From a virus: a stretch of DNA of 64,000 nt. The stretch's first letter is position 1. Each line of letters starts with the position of its first letter. The position numbers and the translations under genes were made by a program. Location of the stretch: the IMG/VR virus record IMGVR_UViG_3300045125_000170, positions 1-64,000 of that record. One strand, given 5' to 3'. Positions 1-8,283 of the stretch are shown here, one piece after another. The notes under the pieces were generated by a model. The model did no database searches. It had not been told where the DNA came from and saw nothing but the letters and a program-made list of their open reading frames with translations.

Positions 1-138
1 ATGGTACTTCTTTCAAGAGCATTGTCTGGAAAACTCTGGGAAAACCAGAGCAAGATGGTTGATGCCACATTCCCATTTCTGGCTTTTGAAGAGCCAGAAC
101 CACAAGAACTAGAAGACATTCCAATAGAACACTTCTAA
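1..138 (+). CDS. C-terminal part of a gene entering from the left (45 codons seen)
   Basis: Open from the first base to a TAA at 136-138. It ends in an acidic, proline-rich tail (EEPEPQELEDIPIEHF). An ATG sits at position 1, so it could be a complete tiny gene, but it may equally continue upstream. A terminator follows 9 bases after the stop. I do not recognise it. Confidence 0.45.
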   Translation: MVLLSRALSGKLWENQSKMVDATFPFLAFEEPEPQELEDIPIEHF

Positions 139-146
139 CTCTCCCC

Positions 147-174
147 AACCCTAGCAACAAAGCTAGGGTTTTTT
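147..174 (+). terminator. Rho-independent terminator
   Basis: Stem CCCTAG/CTAGGG with flanking AA/TT pairs and loop CAACAAAG, followed by T6. It closes the gene ending at 138. Confidence 0.85.
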
Positions 175-230
175 AATGCCTAACCAGCACTAACGCAACA
201 AAACAATATATGCTTAGGCATGGTTACCGA

Positions 231-238
231 GCGATCGC
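231..238. repeat. HIP1 palindrome GCGATCGC
   Basis: Cyanobacterial highly iterated palindrome. Two more copies lie at 2939-2946 and 3210-3217. I noticed none further right. Confidence 0.8.
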
Positions 239-304
239 TAAATAGCATATGCTCTGTTAAAGCAAAACATAAATCTTTAATATAAAAAAACTTTTAAAAA
301 GTGC

Positions 305-333
305 TTGACATTATTTGAATAGTAGTTTATATT
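305..333 (+). promoter_or_regulatory. Sigma70-type promoter (recurring family)
   Basis: TTGACA at 305-310, 17-bp spacer, TATATT at 328-333. The spacer ends in AGTAGTT, a feature shared with the promoters at 912 and, on the minus strand, 7892 and 12059. AAGGAG follows at 354-359. Confidence 0.85.
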
Positions 334-367
334 ATATATATAGACACAAAGAGAAGGAGCAGAGGCA

Positions 368-576
368 ATGAACTGGAGATTTGAGGAATTAGATTTTATA
401 GTACAAGCGGATGACTACTGTGTGTGGGTGGATGAAGAGGAATTTTATGCAGTGTTGTGGGTAGTCAGTACCCATTTTTAGAAGTGTCCTCCGATGATGA
501 GGACGAAGCTGAGGAACAGTACATAGGCTCAAATGCAAGATGGAAAAAGCCCGTAATCGCTTTTACGGACGCATGA
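368..576 (+). CDS. Small acidic early protein, frameshifted
   Basis: The ATG at 368 has a good AAGGAG site and strong promoter. The first frame (MNWRFEELDFIVQADDYC...) stops at 479-481. A second frame carries a coherent acidic continuation (VSSDDEDEAEEQYIG) to TGA 574-576. One indel near 455-460 would join them into about 70 residues. Function unknown; small acidic early phage proteins are often host-takeover factors, but nothing here shows that. Confidence 0.5.
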
Positions 577-645
577 TGCGGGCGTTCTGGGCTGAGGTTC
601 CTGTAGCATTGGGGCTTCAACCCCTGGGTAGTTTTAGGAGTTTCA

Positions 646-786
646 ATGCAGAGACGGTTCCAGTCTACTGCCATAACGAATATTGATGTTTTTCATAACC
701 CACCCAAGCGGGTGGAGTTGTTCATAGGGGAGGGGACGCGTGTAATGGGAGTGAGGTGGGGTGCCATATCTCCCCACATTGTATAA
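646..786 (+). CDS. Small hypothetical protein (46 aa)
   Basis: ATG preceded by AGGAG at good spacing (AGGAGTTTCAATG), running to TAA 784-786. A minor hairpin lies inside (CCACCC/GGGTGG near 700-715). Not recognised. It is probably cotranscribed from the 305-333 promoter with the gene before it. The rest of 577-911 shows nothing convincing. Confidence 0.4.
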   Translation: MQRRFQSTAITNIDVFHNPPKRVELFIGEGTRVMGVRWGAISPHIV

Positions 787-911
787 AAATTTTGCAGATT
801 CAATAAACTACTCACACAACCCACCAAAGCAACAATTAGCGAACCAAAGCATCAAGGAAAAACGAGACGGGACAAGCGTTTGAGGAATTAAAAAAATATT
901 TCCAAAATCAC

Positions 912-940
912 TTGACATTATTTGAGCAGTAGTTTATATT
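912..940 (+). promoter_or_regulatory. Sigma70-type promoter (recurring family)
   Basis: TTGACA 912-917, 17-bp spacer, TATATT 935-940. It is nearly identical to 303-335 over about 30 bases (TTGACATTATTTGA then AGTAGTTTATATTAT). Confidence 0.85.
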
Positions 941-984
941 ATGAATGTAAACAAAAAACAGACAACAACAGAGAGGGCAAAACA

Positions 985-1300
985 ATGGATCTGACAATGC
1001 AATACAAAGGAAAAACTTTTGGTTTTGAGCTGTTTACTGACAGACGTGGTAAAACAACAATTGTGGATGGATCAAAAAGATTTCCAGGAATGGAAATCTT
1101 CCACCAAGCAAATGCAACCAGAAAACAAACAACAAGAAGAATACGAATTCTATACAGCAATTCGAGATGCCCTCAAGCAGTTCGAGTGCTATGAATTGTA
1201 CATTGACGAATGGAACACCCCGGAGCCAGATGCCCCCACACTCAACTGGTACATAGACGATAGAGAGATAGACGAGGAATACAAATTCCCAGAGTATTAG
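985..1300 (+). CDS. Small hypothetical early protein, frameshifted
   Basis: The ATG at 985 (MDLTMQYKGKTFGFELFTDR) reads to about 1075. There an A-run (AAAAAG) marks a change into the frame that ends KDFQEWKSSTKQMQPENK...EEYKFPEY at TAG 1298-1300. Joined length is about 104 residues, hydrophilic and acidic at the C-terminus. The upstream promoter and downstream terminator make it a single-gene unit. No family recognised. Confidence 0.55.
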
Positions 1301-1327
1301 AATAACCACCAACCATAACAACCACAA

Positions 1328-1352
1328 CCCACCTGCCCTGGTGGGTTTTTTT
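1328..1352 (+). terminator. Rho-independent terminator
   Basis: CCCACC/GGTGGG stem around TGCCCT, followed by T7. Confidence 0.9.
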
Positions 1353-1491
1353 ATGGGAGTTTATCGAATAATTTTACCAATAGAGCAAAACAACAAAAAG
1401 CGCTACATTGCCAATAAAACAAGCATTTAGACTACACCAGACAAGTTTAAGTGAAGTAATAAGATAATGAAACCAAGTGCAAAGATATGGT

Positions 1492-2037
1492 TTATTCAGT
1501 TGCGATATCGTCTTTGATTGATGAGATGTCAATAATGCCGTATCCATCTTTTTCAAGACGTTTAATAGCTGCATTGATATCGATATAGCTTTGTAATCCG
1601 GTAGCTTGTGCAATACTCTGAGTTGCGCGCGATATAATGCGGCTCCATGCATCCATATCGTAGGGGTTATGCTCTGTTTTGAGATATTCTAGACGTTCGT
1701 GTTCTGGTAATCGCTCTATATTTGCCAAGTCACGAACTTTGTAGTTGATGACTTGAGCAGCATAAGCCAATAGTTGATAGTGTGCTTTATAGCTATCAGT
1801 TGCAAGTTTAGAAAGTTCATCTACTAGTTTTTGGGAAGCAGCTTTTTTGGCTAAATCTTTATGGAATTCTTTCTTATCAGCCATCCAATTGCCATCTTTA
1901 CTCCACTTTTCCAGAGTTGGTTTTGGAACATTAGAAAGTATAGAAACCGCTTTCAATGATATTTTCTCGTCTTCAATATAGCGGGTTCTGCACTCTTCTT
2001 TTGTCCACCGTTCTGAGTTGGGTAAATTAAGCTTCAT
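1492..2037 (-). CDS. Small terminase subunit-like protein
   Basis: 181 residues. Residues about 10-50 (WTKEECRTRYIEDEKISL... PTLEKWSKDGNW) look like the N-terminal helix-turn-helix of small terminases and related phage DNA-binding proteins. A long helical middle (about 60-110) and a charged C-terminus follow. A small terminase binds the packaging site and feeds DNA to the large subunit. The large subunit is 28 kb away on the other strand, so the assignment rests on architecture alone. It could also be an unrelated HTH regulator. No clear Shine-Dalgarno sequence. Confidence 0.45.
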   Translation of the reverse strand: MKLNLPNSERWTKEECRTRYIEDEKISLKAVSILSNVPKPTLEKWSKDGNWMADKKEFHKDLAKKAASQKLVDELSKLATDSYKAHYQLLAYAAQVINYKVRDLANIERLPEHERLEYLKTEHNPYDMDAWSRIISRATQSIAQATGLQSYIDINAAIKRLEKDGYGIIDISSIKDDIATE

Positions 2038-2186
2038 ATATCTTTAATAACTAATCTTAGTGTTGCCATTTATTGCAGATATCCTAACATTTTAATAAAT
2101 AAATTATTTGCTACCAAGTACTATTAACTATTGGCGCAATATCGATAGGCGTTTATAATAAGATATTCCATTAAATAAAAAACAAG

Positions 2187-2611
2187 ATGATACCAGGTTC
2201 TATACGCAATTTGGAACAATATAAACAAGCCAAGTTACTTGATATGACTGGCTTTGGATTCGAAAGAAATATCAGCCCAACTGATATTGACTTCTTTGTG
2301 GAGATTAGTTGTAAAGAGTTTGTGCTTGGGGAATACAAGCGAGCCGGTACAGTAAAACAAAAAGGGCAATTAAATGCCTTTACAAATTTATTAAAGATGT
2401 TAAATAGTTCTGTGTGTTGGTACTTGGGTTTTGGGCTGAACACGAAGTACCAACGGAGCAGATAATCGTAGCCAGAGAAATCAAAGTTGTTGATATCTGG
2501 TGTACTCAATGTCCGGAGTGGACATCATTGAGAGACTACGATGTTTCCGTTTTAAGTTTAATCCAAGAATGGAGAACTTGGGGGCGGGATAAAGTTTTCT
2601 CTACCCTCTAA
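2187..2611 (+). CDS. Putative PD-(D/E)XK nuclease-like protein, frameshifted
   Basis: The first frame runs from ATG 2187 to about 2420; the second continues (EQIIVAREIKVVDIWCTQCPEW) to 2611, giving about 140 residues. The pattern DIDFFVEI, then VLGEYKRAG, then KGQLNAFTNLL fits the D...ExK core and following helix of small restriction-endonuclease-fold proteins found in phages. This is a motif reading, not a proven match. It stands alone between oppositely oriented genes. Confidence 0.45.
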
Positions 2612-2643
2612 CTAATTGTGACAGCACTACTCTAAATGTGCTG

Positions 2644-2976
2644 TCACTCCACCAGCATCCGATTCAACTTCTCAATATCGGACAATGCTAACAACTGCCC
2701 AGCATACTTGGGCATTTTATCAAATAACAACTCCAACTGCTTGTTGGACAATCTCCCAGTCTCTGTATATTGAAGCGAGAGACTAGACAGTATTCCAGCA
2801 TCAAATGCGGTAAATCCGATGCCATTATGCTCGGATGTTTCTTCATTTATGCGCTCTGCTTGTGTTTGTCCGCTATAGACAACTACAAGCGCTCTCAACG
2901 CCCACGCGCTGTTGGTTGAGAGTTTTTGTTTTAGGAATGCGATCGCTCGTTTTTTAGATACAGCTAATTTTACATT
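2644..2976 (-). CDS. Hypothetical protein, start unclear
   Basis: An open frame from about 2976 to the stop at 2644 includes NSAWALRALVVVYSGQTQAE, then HNGIGFTAFDAGILSSLS and MPKYAGQLLALSDIEKLN. It reads as genuine coding sequence across the HIP1 site at 2939. There is no ATG at its head. Either it starts at a rare codon or it is joined by an indel to the 43-residue frame just upstream. Function unknown. Confidence 0.5.
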   Translation of the reverse strand, partial: NVKLAVSKKRAIAFLKQKLSTNSAWALRALVVVYSGQTQAERINEETSEHNGIGFTAFDAGILSSLSLQYTETGRLSNKQLELLFDKMPKYAGQLLALSDIEKLNRMLVE

Positions 2977-2977
2977 T

Positions 2978-3109
2978 TTAGCTGTTAATTTTCTCTATTT
3001 CCGACTCGATATCTATCAAGTCAAGAATATAGCGTTTTAGCCCCATTCTCACCAGGGCTAATAGAGTATTTCTCCGTCCAGCTAACTTCTGAAGTTGTGT
3101 TCGCTTCAT
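2978..3109 (-). CDS. Small basic protein (43 aa)
   Basis: MKRTQLQKLAGRRNTLLALV... ends KINS at TAA 2978-2980. It lies directly behind a minus-strand promoter (3136-3164). It may be a gene of its own or the N-terminus of the following frame. No family recognised. Confidence 0.45.
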   Translation of the reverse strand: MKRTQLQKLAGRRNTLLALVRMGLKRYILDLIDIESEIEKINS

Positions 3110-3135
3110 ACATACCCCAAAGTTCCGATATCTCA

Positions 3136-3164
3136 ATATTAATAAACTACTTTCTTAAAGTCAA
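3136..3164 (-). promoter_or_regulatory. Minus-strand sigma70-type promoter
   Basis: On the minus strand TTGACT (3164-3159), 17-bp spacer containing AGTAGTTTAT, then TAATAT (3141-3136). It belongs to the same recurring family. Confidence 0.65.
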
Positions 3165-3295
3165 TAACTTTAGAAATATTTATTTATTTGAGTATGTTAA
3201 AGCGGTGAGGCGATCGCATTTTTAAGTGCTAAAATAAAGATACCCCTAGTCACAGGAACTAGAGGCATCAACTCAATCAACTTTCATAACTAATT

Positions 3296-4018
3296 ATGGC
3301 ACAAATTTTTCAATTTGAAGGACACGAAATCAGATTCATTGATGGCAAACCAGTAGCTAATGACGTTGCTGCTGTGTTGGGATATGCGGATCCAGCTAAA
3401 ACAATCTCTACTAAAGTTAAAAGCAAAAACAAAGGGGTAGCTAAAATGGCTAACACCCGGAGGACTGCAACAAGTAACAGTTCTAGAGGAGGCAGGCATA
3501 TACCAGCTTATATTTAGCAGTAAGCTACCCAGTGCAGAGAAATTCCAGGACTGGGTATTCGAGAAAGTACTACCAGAGATAAGAAAAACTGGCAGCTTTA
3601 ATTCAAAACCAGATTTTAAACAAATCTATGCAGATAGATTGTTAAACAATAAAGTGATTACGCCAGAGAAGCATTGGGCAGTATTTGGAGAAAGTCATTT
3701 ATTACTGCTGTATGTTGAGCAGACTTTACGCCATCCAGTAGATAAATTTGACTTATTAGACGGCTCTGTTGGCATACGATGGGCAAACTATCGTAAAGAC
3801 AAAGAATGGGCGCTAGAAAGCAGCACAGGCACCATCATCTTCAATGACAAACGCAACACTCAAATCATAAGGTGTTACCAATATCCAGAACTCACTATTT
3901 TCGTTGGTTCTTAGAAGATGTTTATATTCCACTCTTCTTAGAGCAATACCTTGAAGATAATGCTAAGCGCAAAAACAAGCTCTTGAATTCAAGTGAACAA
4001 CAAAATCTACTAAGCTAA
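3296..4018 (+). CDS. Bro-N family antirepressor-like protein, two frame breaks
   Basis: The N-terminus (QIFQFEGHEIRFIDGKPVA then DVAAVLGYADPAKTISTKV) is a typical Bro-N domain. The frame changes near 3460 into VTVLEEAGIYQLIFSSKLPS and EKFQDWVFEKVLPEIRKTG, the conserved end of Bro-N. A second change near 3900 gives FRWFLEDVYIPLFLEQYL and the stop at 4016-4018. Joined length is about 240 residues. Bro proteins bind DNA and often act as phage antirepressors. The C-terminal half is specific to this protein. Confidence 0.8.
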
Positions 4019-4025
4019 CATCCAT

Positions 4026-4047
4026 AGTCTCTCCTCAGAGACTTTTT
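4026..4047 (+). terminator. Rho-independent terminator
   Basis: AGTCTCT/AGAGACT stem with loop CCTC, then T5, eight bases after the Bro gene. Confidence 0.9.
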
Positions 4048-4068
4048 AAATAAATCTACCAGCACTAC

Positions 4069-4530
4069 TTGACAAGCTTCAGCGCGGGATAATTTAACTA
4101 CTCAAGACGGTTGGTTCTTAAAAATTCTTTTTCTTGATTCCAGCAAAAAGAAATTTCTTTCTTTGATTTATATTCTTTTTTTCTTCTGTCATCTAGTGGA
4201 TCAGGGAGATTGATTTTTTGCATCTCGCGAGATTGATTTTTTGAATCTCGCGAAATTAACACTTTTATCTCTACACCGCTTACATCTTCTTTCTTTCTTA
4301 AAGTTAATGCTTATATATTCTTAGCTTTATAAACTGATTACTATAAGGTGGATATTTGACAAGTCTCAGCGCGGGGTAATTTAAATTGATAACAAGAAAT
4401 CTTTCTGTTTGCTAAACAATCAAGATTTTTAACCAAAGAAGAAATTTCTCATTTGCTGTTTATATATTCTATTTCTTCTTTTGTCATCTATGGATCGGGG
4501 AGATTGACTTTTTGCATCTCGCGAACGAAA
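4069..4530 (-). pseudogene. Two tandem inverted remnants of the replication-initiator linker
   Basis: Read on the minus strand, 4254-4149 gives MQKINLPDPLDDR and 4530-4438 gives MQKVNLPDP. Both match VEKINLPDPLDDREEKNKYK encoded at about 25,772-25,850 in the initiator-like gene. The two copies are about 288 bp apart. A shared segment (TTGACAAG...TCAGCGCGGG.TAATTTAA) recurs at 4069-4097 and 4356-4384, so this is a tandem duplication of a decayed, inverted fragment. No intact frame remains. Confidence 0.7.
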
Positions 4531-4568
4531 GAAATTAATTTACTCCACCTGCTAAATGACGTTGATTT

Positions 4569-4860
4569 CATCTCACTATCGCCTAGAACATTGATTATTG
4601 CGTTGAATCAATGTCATTTTTTAGCTCTGTTTTCATCTCACTCACTAAATGGCGTTCATTTCATCTCACTATTGCCTAAAACATTGATTATTGCGTTGGA
4701 TTCATGCTTATTTTTGGCGTTGGTTTCATCTCACTCGCTGGACAAGCATTAATTCCAGCTCTATTCTGATTATTTTGTTGAATCAATGCCCATTTCATCT
4801 CACTATTGCCTAAAACATTGATTATTGCGTTGGATTGATGCTGTTTTTTGGCTCTGTTTT
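4569..4860. repeat. Three copies of a 65-bp repeat
   Basis: Copies at 4569-4633, 4662-4726 and 4796-4860 are each exactly 65 bp. Each starts CATCTCACTAT and contains AACATTGATTATTGCGTTG. The intervals are 28 and 69 bp and themselves begin CATCTCACT. No protein is preserved convincingly in any frame. Role unknown; candidates are a binding-site array or a degenerate duplication. Confidence 0.8.
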
Positions 4861-4869
4861 CATCTCACT

Positions 4870-4900
4870 AAAAAAGCGCCATCTCTGACGCTTGTTTTTT
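4870..4900. terminator. Bidirectional hairpin terminator
   Basis: A6 then GCG...CGC then T6: stem AAGCG/CGCTT flanked by A-run and T-run. It marks the end of the repeat stretch. Confidence 0.6.
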
Positions 4901-4914
4901 ATATCCTCCACTCC

Positions 4915-5280
4915 CTACACCATCTGTGCCATTCTGGAGTACTTATTTTTATTTGATGAGGGAGGATGTCTCTTATTTGTACCTTTGTCTGGCGTAAGTT
5001 CTTTTTGTGCGAACCTTGATGTTGCAAGGCAAGTGCTTGCTTTTTGCCTTGAGGAGGTGGATGGGAAGTGGTGGTAGAGGGAGTAATCCTCCTCATCATC
5101 AAGGATTTGGAACTCTACTTCCCAACAGTCTACCCACTGCTGGGATATTCTATATTTCTGATCTTCATGCCACTGTTGTGGACGCCCACTGCTGGCATAT
5201 TTGCCCTCCTGTTCCTTATGTCCTCAATCTTGACACCAGGCATGCCATCTCTGGGGAATCTACTGTCAAGTGGTTTAGAG
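4915..5280 (-). pseudogene. Possible broken minus-strand gene
   Basis: On the minus strand, one frame holds MPGVKIEDIRNRR... IEYPSSG and stops. Another continues CWEVEFQILDDEEDYSLYHH toward 4,915. Together they look like one frameshifted hydrophilic protein. There is no recognised domain and no clear ribosome site. The plus-strand frames over the same bases have poorer composition. Confidence 0.25.
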
Positions 5281-5288
5281 TAGTTTAA

Positions 5289-5761
5289 TTATTTTGCTAA
5301 ATCAGTATTTCTTAGATTTGTACCAGTTAGATTAGTATCAGTTAAATCAGCTCGAGTTAAGCTAGCAAACTCCCAGTTGGCTTTACTCAAATCAGCTCCA
5401 GTTAAATCAGCACCTGTTAGATTAACATCGCTCTAAATAAGCTCTCACTTAAATTAGCACCTGTTAATTTTGCACCTGTTAAATTAGTACTTTCTAAATT
5501 TGCATCTGACAAGTTTGCTCCTGTTAAGTCAGCTCCTTTCAAATTAGTCATTGTTAAATTTGCACCTGACAAGTTTGCTCCTGAGAGGTTAGCGTTTATT
5601 AACCTAGCCCAATTTAAGTCTGCACCTGACAGATTGGCACCTGACAGATTAGCTCCATTTAGCTTAATTCTTGATAAATTAGCATTTGCAAATATAAAAT
5701 TTGCTAAGTTTTCATTCTCAAAACAAAAACCACTTAGATTAATTCCAGTGTAATCTTTCAT
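5289..5761 (-). CDS. Pentapeptide-repeat protein, one frame break
   Basis: Starts [12 protein letters not shown] behind a good AGGAG site and continues as A(N/D)LSGANLTGADL repeats. A frame change near 5425 leads into [17 protein letters not shown] and the stop at 5289-5291. Joined length is about 155 residues, nearly all pentapeptide repeats (right-handed quadrilateral beta-helix). Such proteins can mimic DNA, as Qnr and MfpA do with gyrase, and are abundant in cyanobacteria. No specific target can be read from the sequence. Confidence 0.8.
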
Positions 5762-5774
5762 TTGTACTCCTAAT

Positions 5775-5806
5775 AAAAAACCACCCTTCCAGTCCTGAGA
5801 AGGGTG
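5775..5806 (-). terminator. Minus-strand terminator between the two pentapeptide genes
   Basis: CACCCTTC/GAAGGGTG stem. Read on the minus strand it is followed by G then T6. It ends the upstream pentapeptide transcript just before the next start codon. Confidence 0.8.
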
Positions 5807-5821
5807 CGATCTTTTTGTTTG

Positions 5822-6578
5822 TTATCCTCTTCTCAAATATTCCAATACTGCATTCTCAGTGTTAGCAGTCATCTAAATTAGCACCCTCGCGCATAGGCGC
5901 AGGTCAAATTTGCACCGTGACAAATTAGCGTCCCGTCAAATATAGCGCCTTCAGGGTCCAGCGCACATTCTAAATTAGCACCTACTTAAGTTGGCATCAG
6001 TTAAATCGGCAACATGACAAATCAGCTCCTGCTAAATCAGCTCCTTTTAAATCAGCTCCTGCTAAATTGGCAATACGTCAAATTGCTAACATGTTAAGTT
6101 AGCATCAACTAATATTAACTCCTGCCAAGTTGCATTTTCCCAGATGCCTTGCCAATTAGCACCTGACAGGTTAGCTCCTGCTAAATCAACGTTATATAAT
6201 CCAGCGCCTGACAAATTGGCATCTGTCAAATCAGCGTCAGTTAGATAGGCATTTGTCAAATCAGTACCTGACAAGTTTGCATTTGTCGATCTTTTAGGTT
6301 TGCACCAAACAAATGAGCGCCTGTCAAGTCAGCGCCTGTCAAATCAGCATTAGTTAAATTAGCCCCATGTTAAATCAGCGCTATTTAATTTTGCGCCTGT
6401 TAAGTCAGCTCCTGATAAATAAGCAGCTGTTAAATCAGCATTCATTAAATCAGCAAACATAATTTAACATTTTCCAAATTTGAGCCTGAAGATCAGCGCC
6501 TATCAAATCTGTATTTGTAAAATTGCGATCTGTTAAATCGCAATTCTTTAAATCAGCTCCACTTAAATTTTGAATCAT
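5822..6578 (-). pseudogene. Second pentapeptide-repeat gene with many frame breaks
   Basis: ATG at 6578 follows GTAGGAG and opens MIQNLSGADLKNCDL. Pentapeptide repeats then continue to ENAVLEYLRRG and TAA at 5822-5824, but the frame changes at least seven times. Several changes fall at the same point of the repeat, just after the leucine codon (for example AACATGGGGC where AACAGGGGC is expected). It is either a true pseudogene or a site of systematic misreading in a repetitive gene. It would be about 250 residues if intact. Confidence 0.7.
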
Positions 6579-6618
6579 TTTAATTAGTCTCCTACTATCT
6601 GTTTCTATAATGCAAACT

Positions 6619-6659
6619 TACTCTCTAATTATTGTCACGTGATTCTGATTTAGAGAGTA
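6619..6659. terminator. Hairpin between divergent units
   Basis: TACTCTCTAA pairs with TTAGAGAGTA across a 21-base loop and is followed on the plus strand by GTTTT. It probably terminates the minus-strand gene to its right. Confidence 0.45.
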
Positions 6660-6685
6660 GTTTTAATTATTTTGTTGATCACTTC

Positions 6686-7270
6686 TCAAAGGTTTTGAAT
6701 GGCAGATTGCGTTTGTTGCCTGTCAGCGACATACTCGTTGTATGCTCGGGTCGATCTCTCGATTTGTTGGTACAAGCCTGTCCAATCTGCTGCACTACCA
6801 CAACTTGATCGGATTCCTAGCCGAACCGATTTGTGCCGGTTAGGACAGTTTGACCATGCGTCTGTCATCCATATTCTCAATTACTGTCCCTTACTTCGGG
6901 ATTCCAAAAGTAGGAAATTATGTAGTCATCCCCTCACCCAGAATCTCTCCTTGTCTGGGCTTCCTCTTTTTAATCTTGATGAACCATTCGGGTGCAGCAA
7001 TTATCCGCTGCTTTTTTGCATTCTTGTTCTCTCAGCTCTTGGCATACTTCTCGCTGATCATCCTTCGATGCTCAATTGGAGCAACAGTCGCCCCATGTCA
7101 TTTCTTCACGTTGTAGAAAATTCGTATATCCATTTTTGAATATTTATCTAAGAATTTCTTCCTCACTCCCATATGTGGGCAAGGTCAGCACCTGCCCAGA
7201 TAGCGGGCTCCATCTGCGTGCTGCCATTCACAACGAATATGATGTCACAATTATAGACATGCTAGCAGTT
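6686..7270 (-). pseudogene. Broken hypothetical gene
   Basis: Minus-strand pieces in different frames look coding: IAAPEWFIKIKKRKPRQGE with VIENMDDRRMVKL (about 7010-6860), then DWTGLYQQIERSTRAYNEY and VADRQQTQSAIQNL ending at 6686. No single frame is open throughout. The plus-strand frames here are hydrophobic shadows. Function unknown. Confidence 0.35.
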
Positions 7271-7283
7271 GTTTCTCGCGCCA

Positions 7284-7734
7284 TCACCCTCCACTAAAGT
7301 CGGGCATTACTACCTCTTTGGTTTTGCCTGTTGGCAGCAACAGGGCTGTCCCCAATACTTCCTGGGGAGGAAAATACCAAGGAGGAAATAAATTTGCCTC
7401 CAAAGTTCCAAAACTGTATGATTGGGCTTTATGCCCTGGACAGGCATATTTGCTCCAGTCTGCTAGCGAAGCAAAGTTTCTCTTTACCTCGTCCAGTAAT
7501 GGATCTCCACTGCTGGTTTCATCTTCCCAGCTAATCATTTCAACTAGCCTATCTGAGTCGCTGTCTATATCTCCATAGACAGCTAACTCTACCTCTTCCC
7601 AGGCAATATTGTCTGGATTTTGGGATATCGTCAATATTCCCTTTCTTTAACTTCCCGCCTAAATGGGATGCTAATTCTTTCTGCACGTCGATGTGCAGTT
7701 CGGATACGTTAACTTTGTATGATGATACCTTCAT
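7284..7734 (-). CDS. Hypothetical protein, one frame break
   Basis: ATG at 7734 has a strong GGAGG site; the protein starts MKVSSYKVNVSELHIDVQKE. Near 7640 the frame passes into ILTISQNPDNIAWEEVELAV and runs to VVMPDFSGG and TGA 7284-7286, about 150 residues in all. The middle is acidic and the C-terminus has a PPWYFPP segment. It lies in the operon driven by the minus-strand promoter at 7892-7920. No family recognised. Confidence 0.55.
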
Positions 7735-7851
7735 TGTTGTTGCTTCCTCCAATTGTTTCCATCTTAATAATCTCATCCATCCAGCGACGGATGTTATTGT
7801 TGCCACTCTACTCCTGGTGATCAAGTTGATTAATACTTCTGTCGTTCTCAT
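7709..7851 (-). CDS. Small operon-leading protein, frameshifted
   Basis: Starts MRTTEVLINLITRS shortly after the promoter. After one frame change it reads IRRWMDEIIKMETIGGSNN to a TAA at 7709-7711, overlapping the next gene's start by 26 bases, as in a coupled operon. About 47 residues. Weak ribosome site; existence uncertain. Confidence 0.35.
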
Positions 7852-7891
7852 CTTATCCCAGGGTAAAAGTAGTTCCCTGCCTCCTTTCATT

Positions 7892-7920
7892 AATATAAAC
7901 TACTTTTATTTCACTGTCAA
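7892..7920 (-). promoter_or_regulatory. Minus-strand promoter (recurring family)
   Basis: TTGACA (7920-7915), 17-bp spacer ending AAGTAGTT, TATATT (7897-7892). The ATG at 7890 falls upstream of the expected transcript start, so downstream starts are preferred. Confidence 0.85.
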
Positions 7921-7944
7921 GTGGTTTCTTACAATTAATCCCTG

Positions 7945-8280
7945 TCATCCCAATATGATGACATTGACTCTGGCTTCTTCTCTTTGATTGGATGGAAACT
8001 CGCTTAAATCGGGTTCAAGCTGCTCCCTCCACCTTTTAAGCTCCTCTTGATTTGCCATCTCCAAGTTTGTTCTTAATATCTCTTTGAGAGATATGTCTGG
8101 ACATAACAACCATTGGATGGTGGTGTCCATCTTTACTATTCCTATATCAGGTTCTGGGGACAAGATTACTCTTAATGGTATCTTGTAAGCAATCGCATCA
8201 CCCACAAAATCTCTTGTGGGAAATCTGTATAGCTGATAAAGTGCCTCTAAGATTATATGCCCTCTCCGGGCATATCTCAT
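7945..8280 (-). CDS. Hypothetical protein (111 aa)
   Basis: MRYARRGHIILEALYQLYRF... to ARVNVIILG. The N-terminus is basic and the C-terminal half helical and charged (EELKRWREQLEPDLSEFPSN). A competing frame at its start (EEEQRIERLEDEICPERAY) suggests an indel near 8270-8290 and possible fusion to the preceding gene. Not recognised. Confidence 0.5.
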   Translation of the reverse strand: MRYARRGHIILEALYQLYRFPTRDFVGDAIAYKIPLRVILSPEPDIGIVKMDTTIQWLLCPDISLKEILRTNLEMANQEELKRWREQLEPDLSEFPSNQREEARVNVIILG

Positions 8281-8283
8281 CTT

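Noticed and set aside
1034-1327. 97-codon minus-strand frame rich in Leu/Val/Trp
   Set aside because: Antisense shadow of the plus-strand early gene at 985-1300, which has promoter, start and terminator.
4069-4384. TTGACAAG...GGGATAATTT repeats as promoters
   Set aside because: Spacing to any -10 is 14-15 bp, and the minus-strand reading fits decayed coding sequence of the initiator linker better.
4569-4860. CRISPR array
   Set aside because: Repeats are 65 bp, only three, with unequal spacers (28 and 69 bp) and no cas genes.
6699-7139. 146-codon plus-strand frame as a gene
   Set aside because: No ribosome site, membrane-like composition typical of antisense frames, and the minus strand over the same bases contains more plausible coding pieces.
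7549-7890. Start at ATG 7890 for the gene behind the 7892-7920 promoter
   Set aside because: The ATG lies upstream of the expected transcription start; ATG 7734 has a proper GGAGG site.
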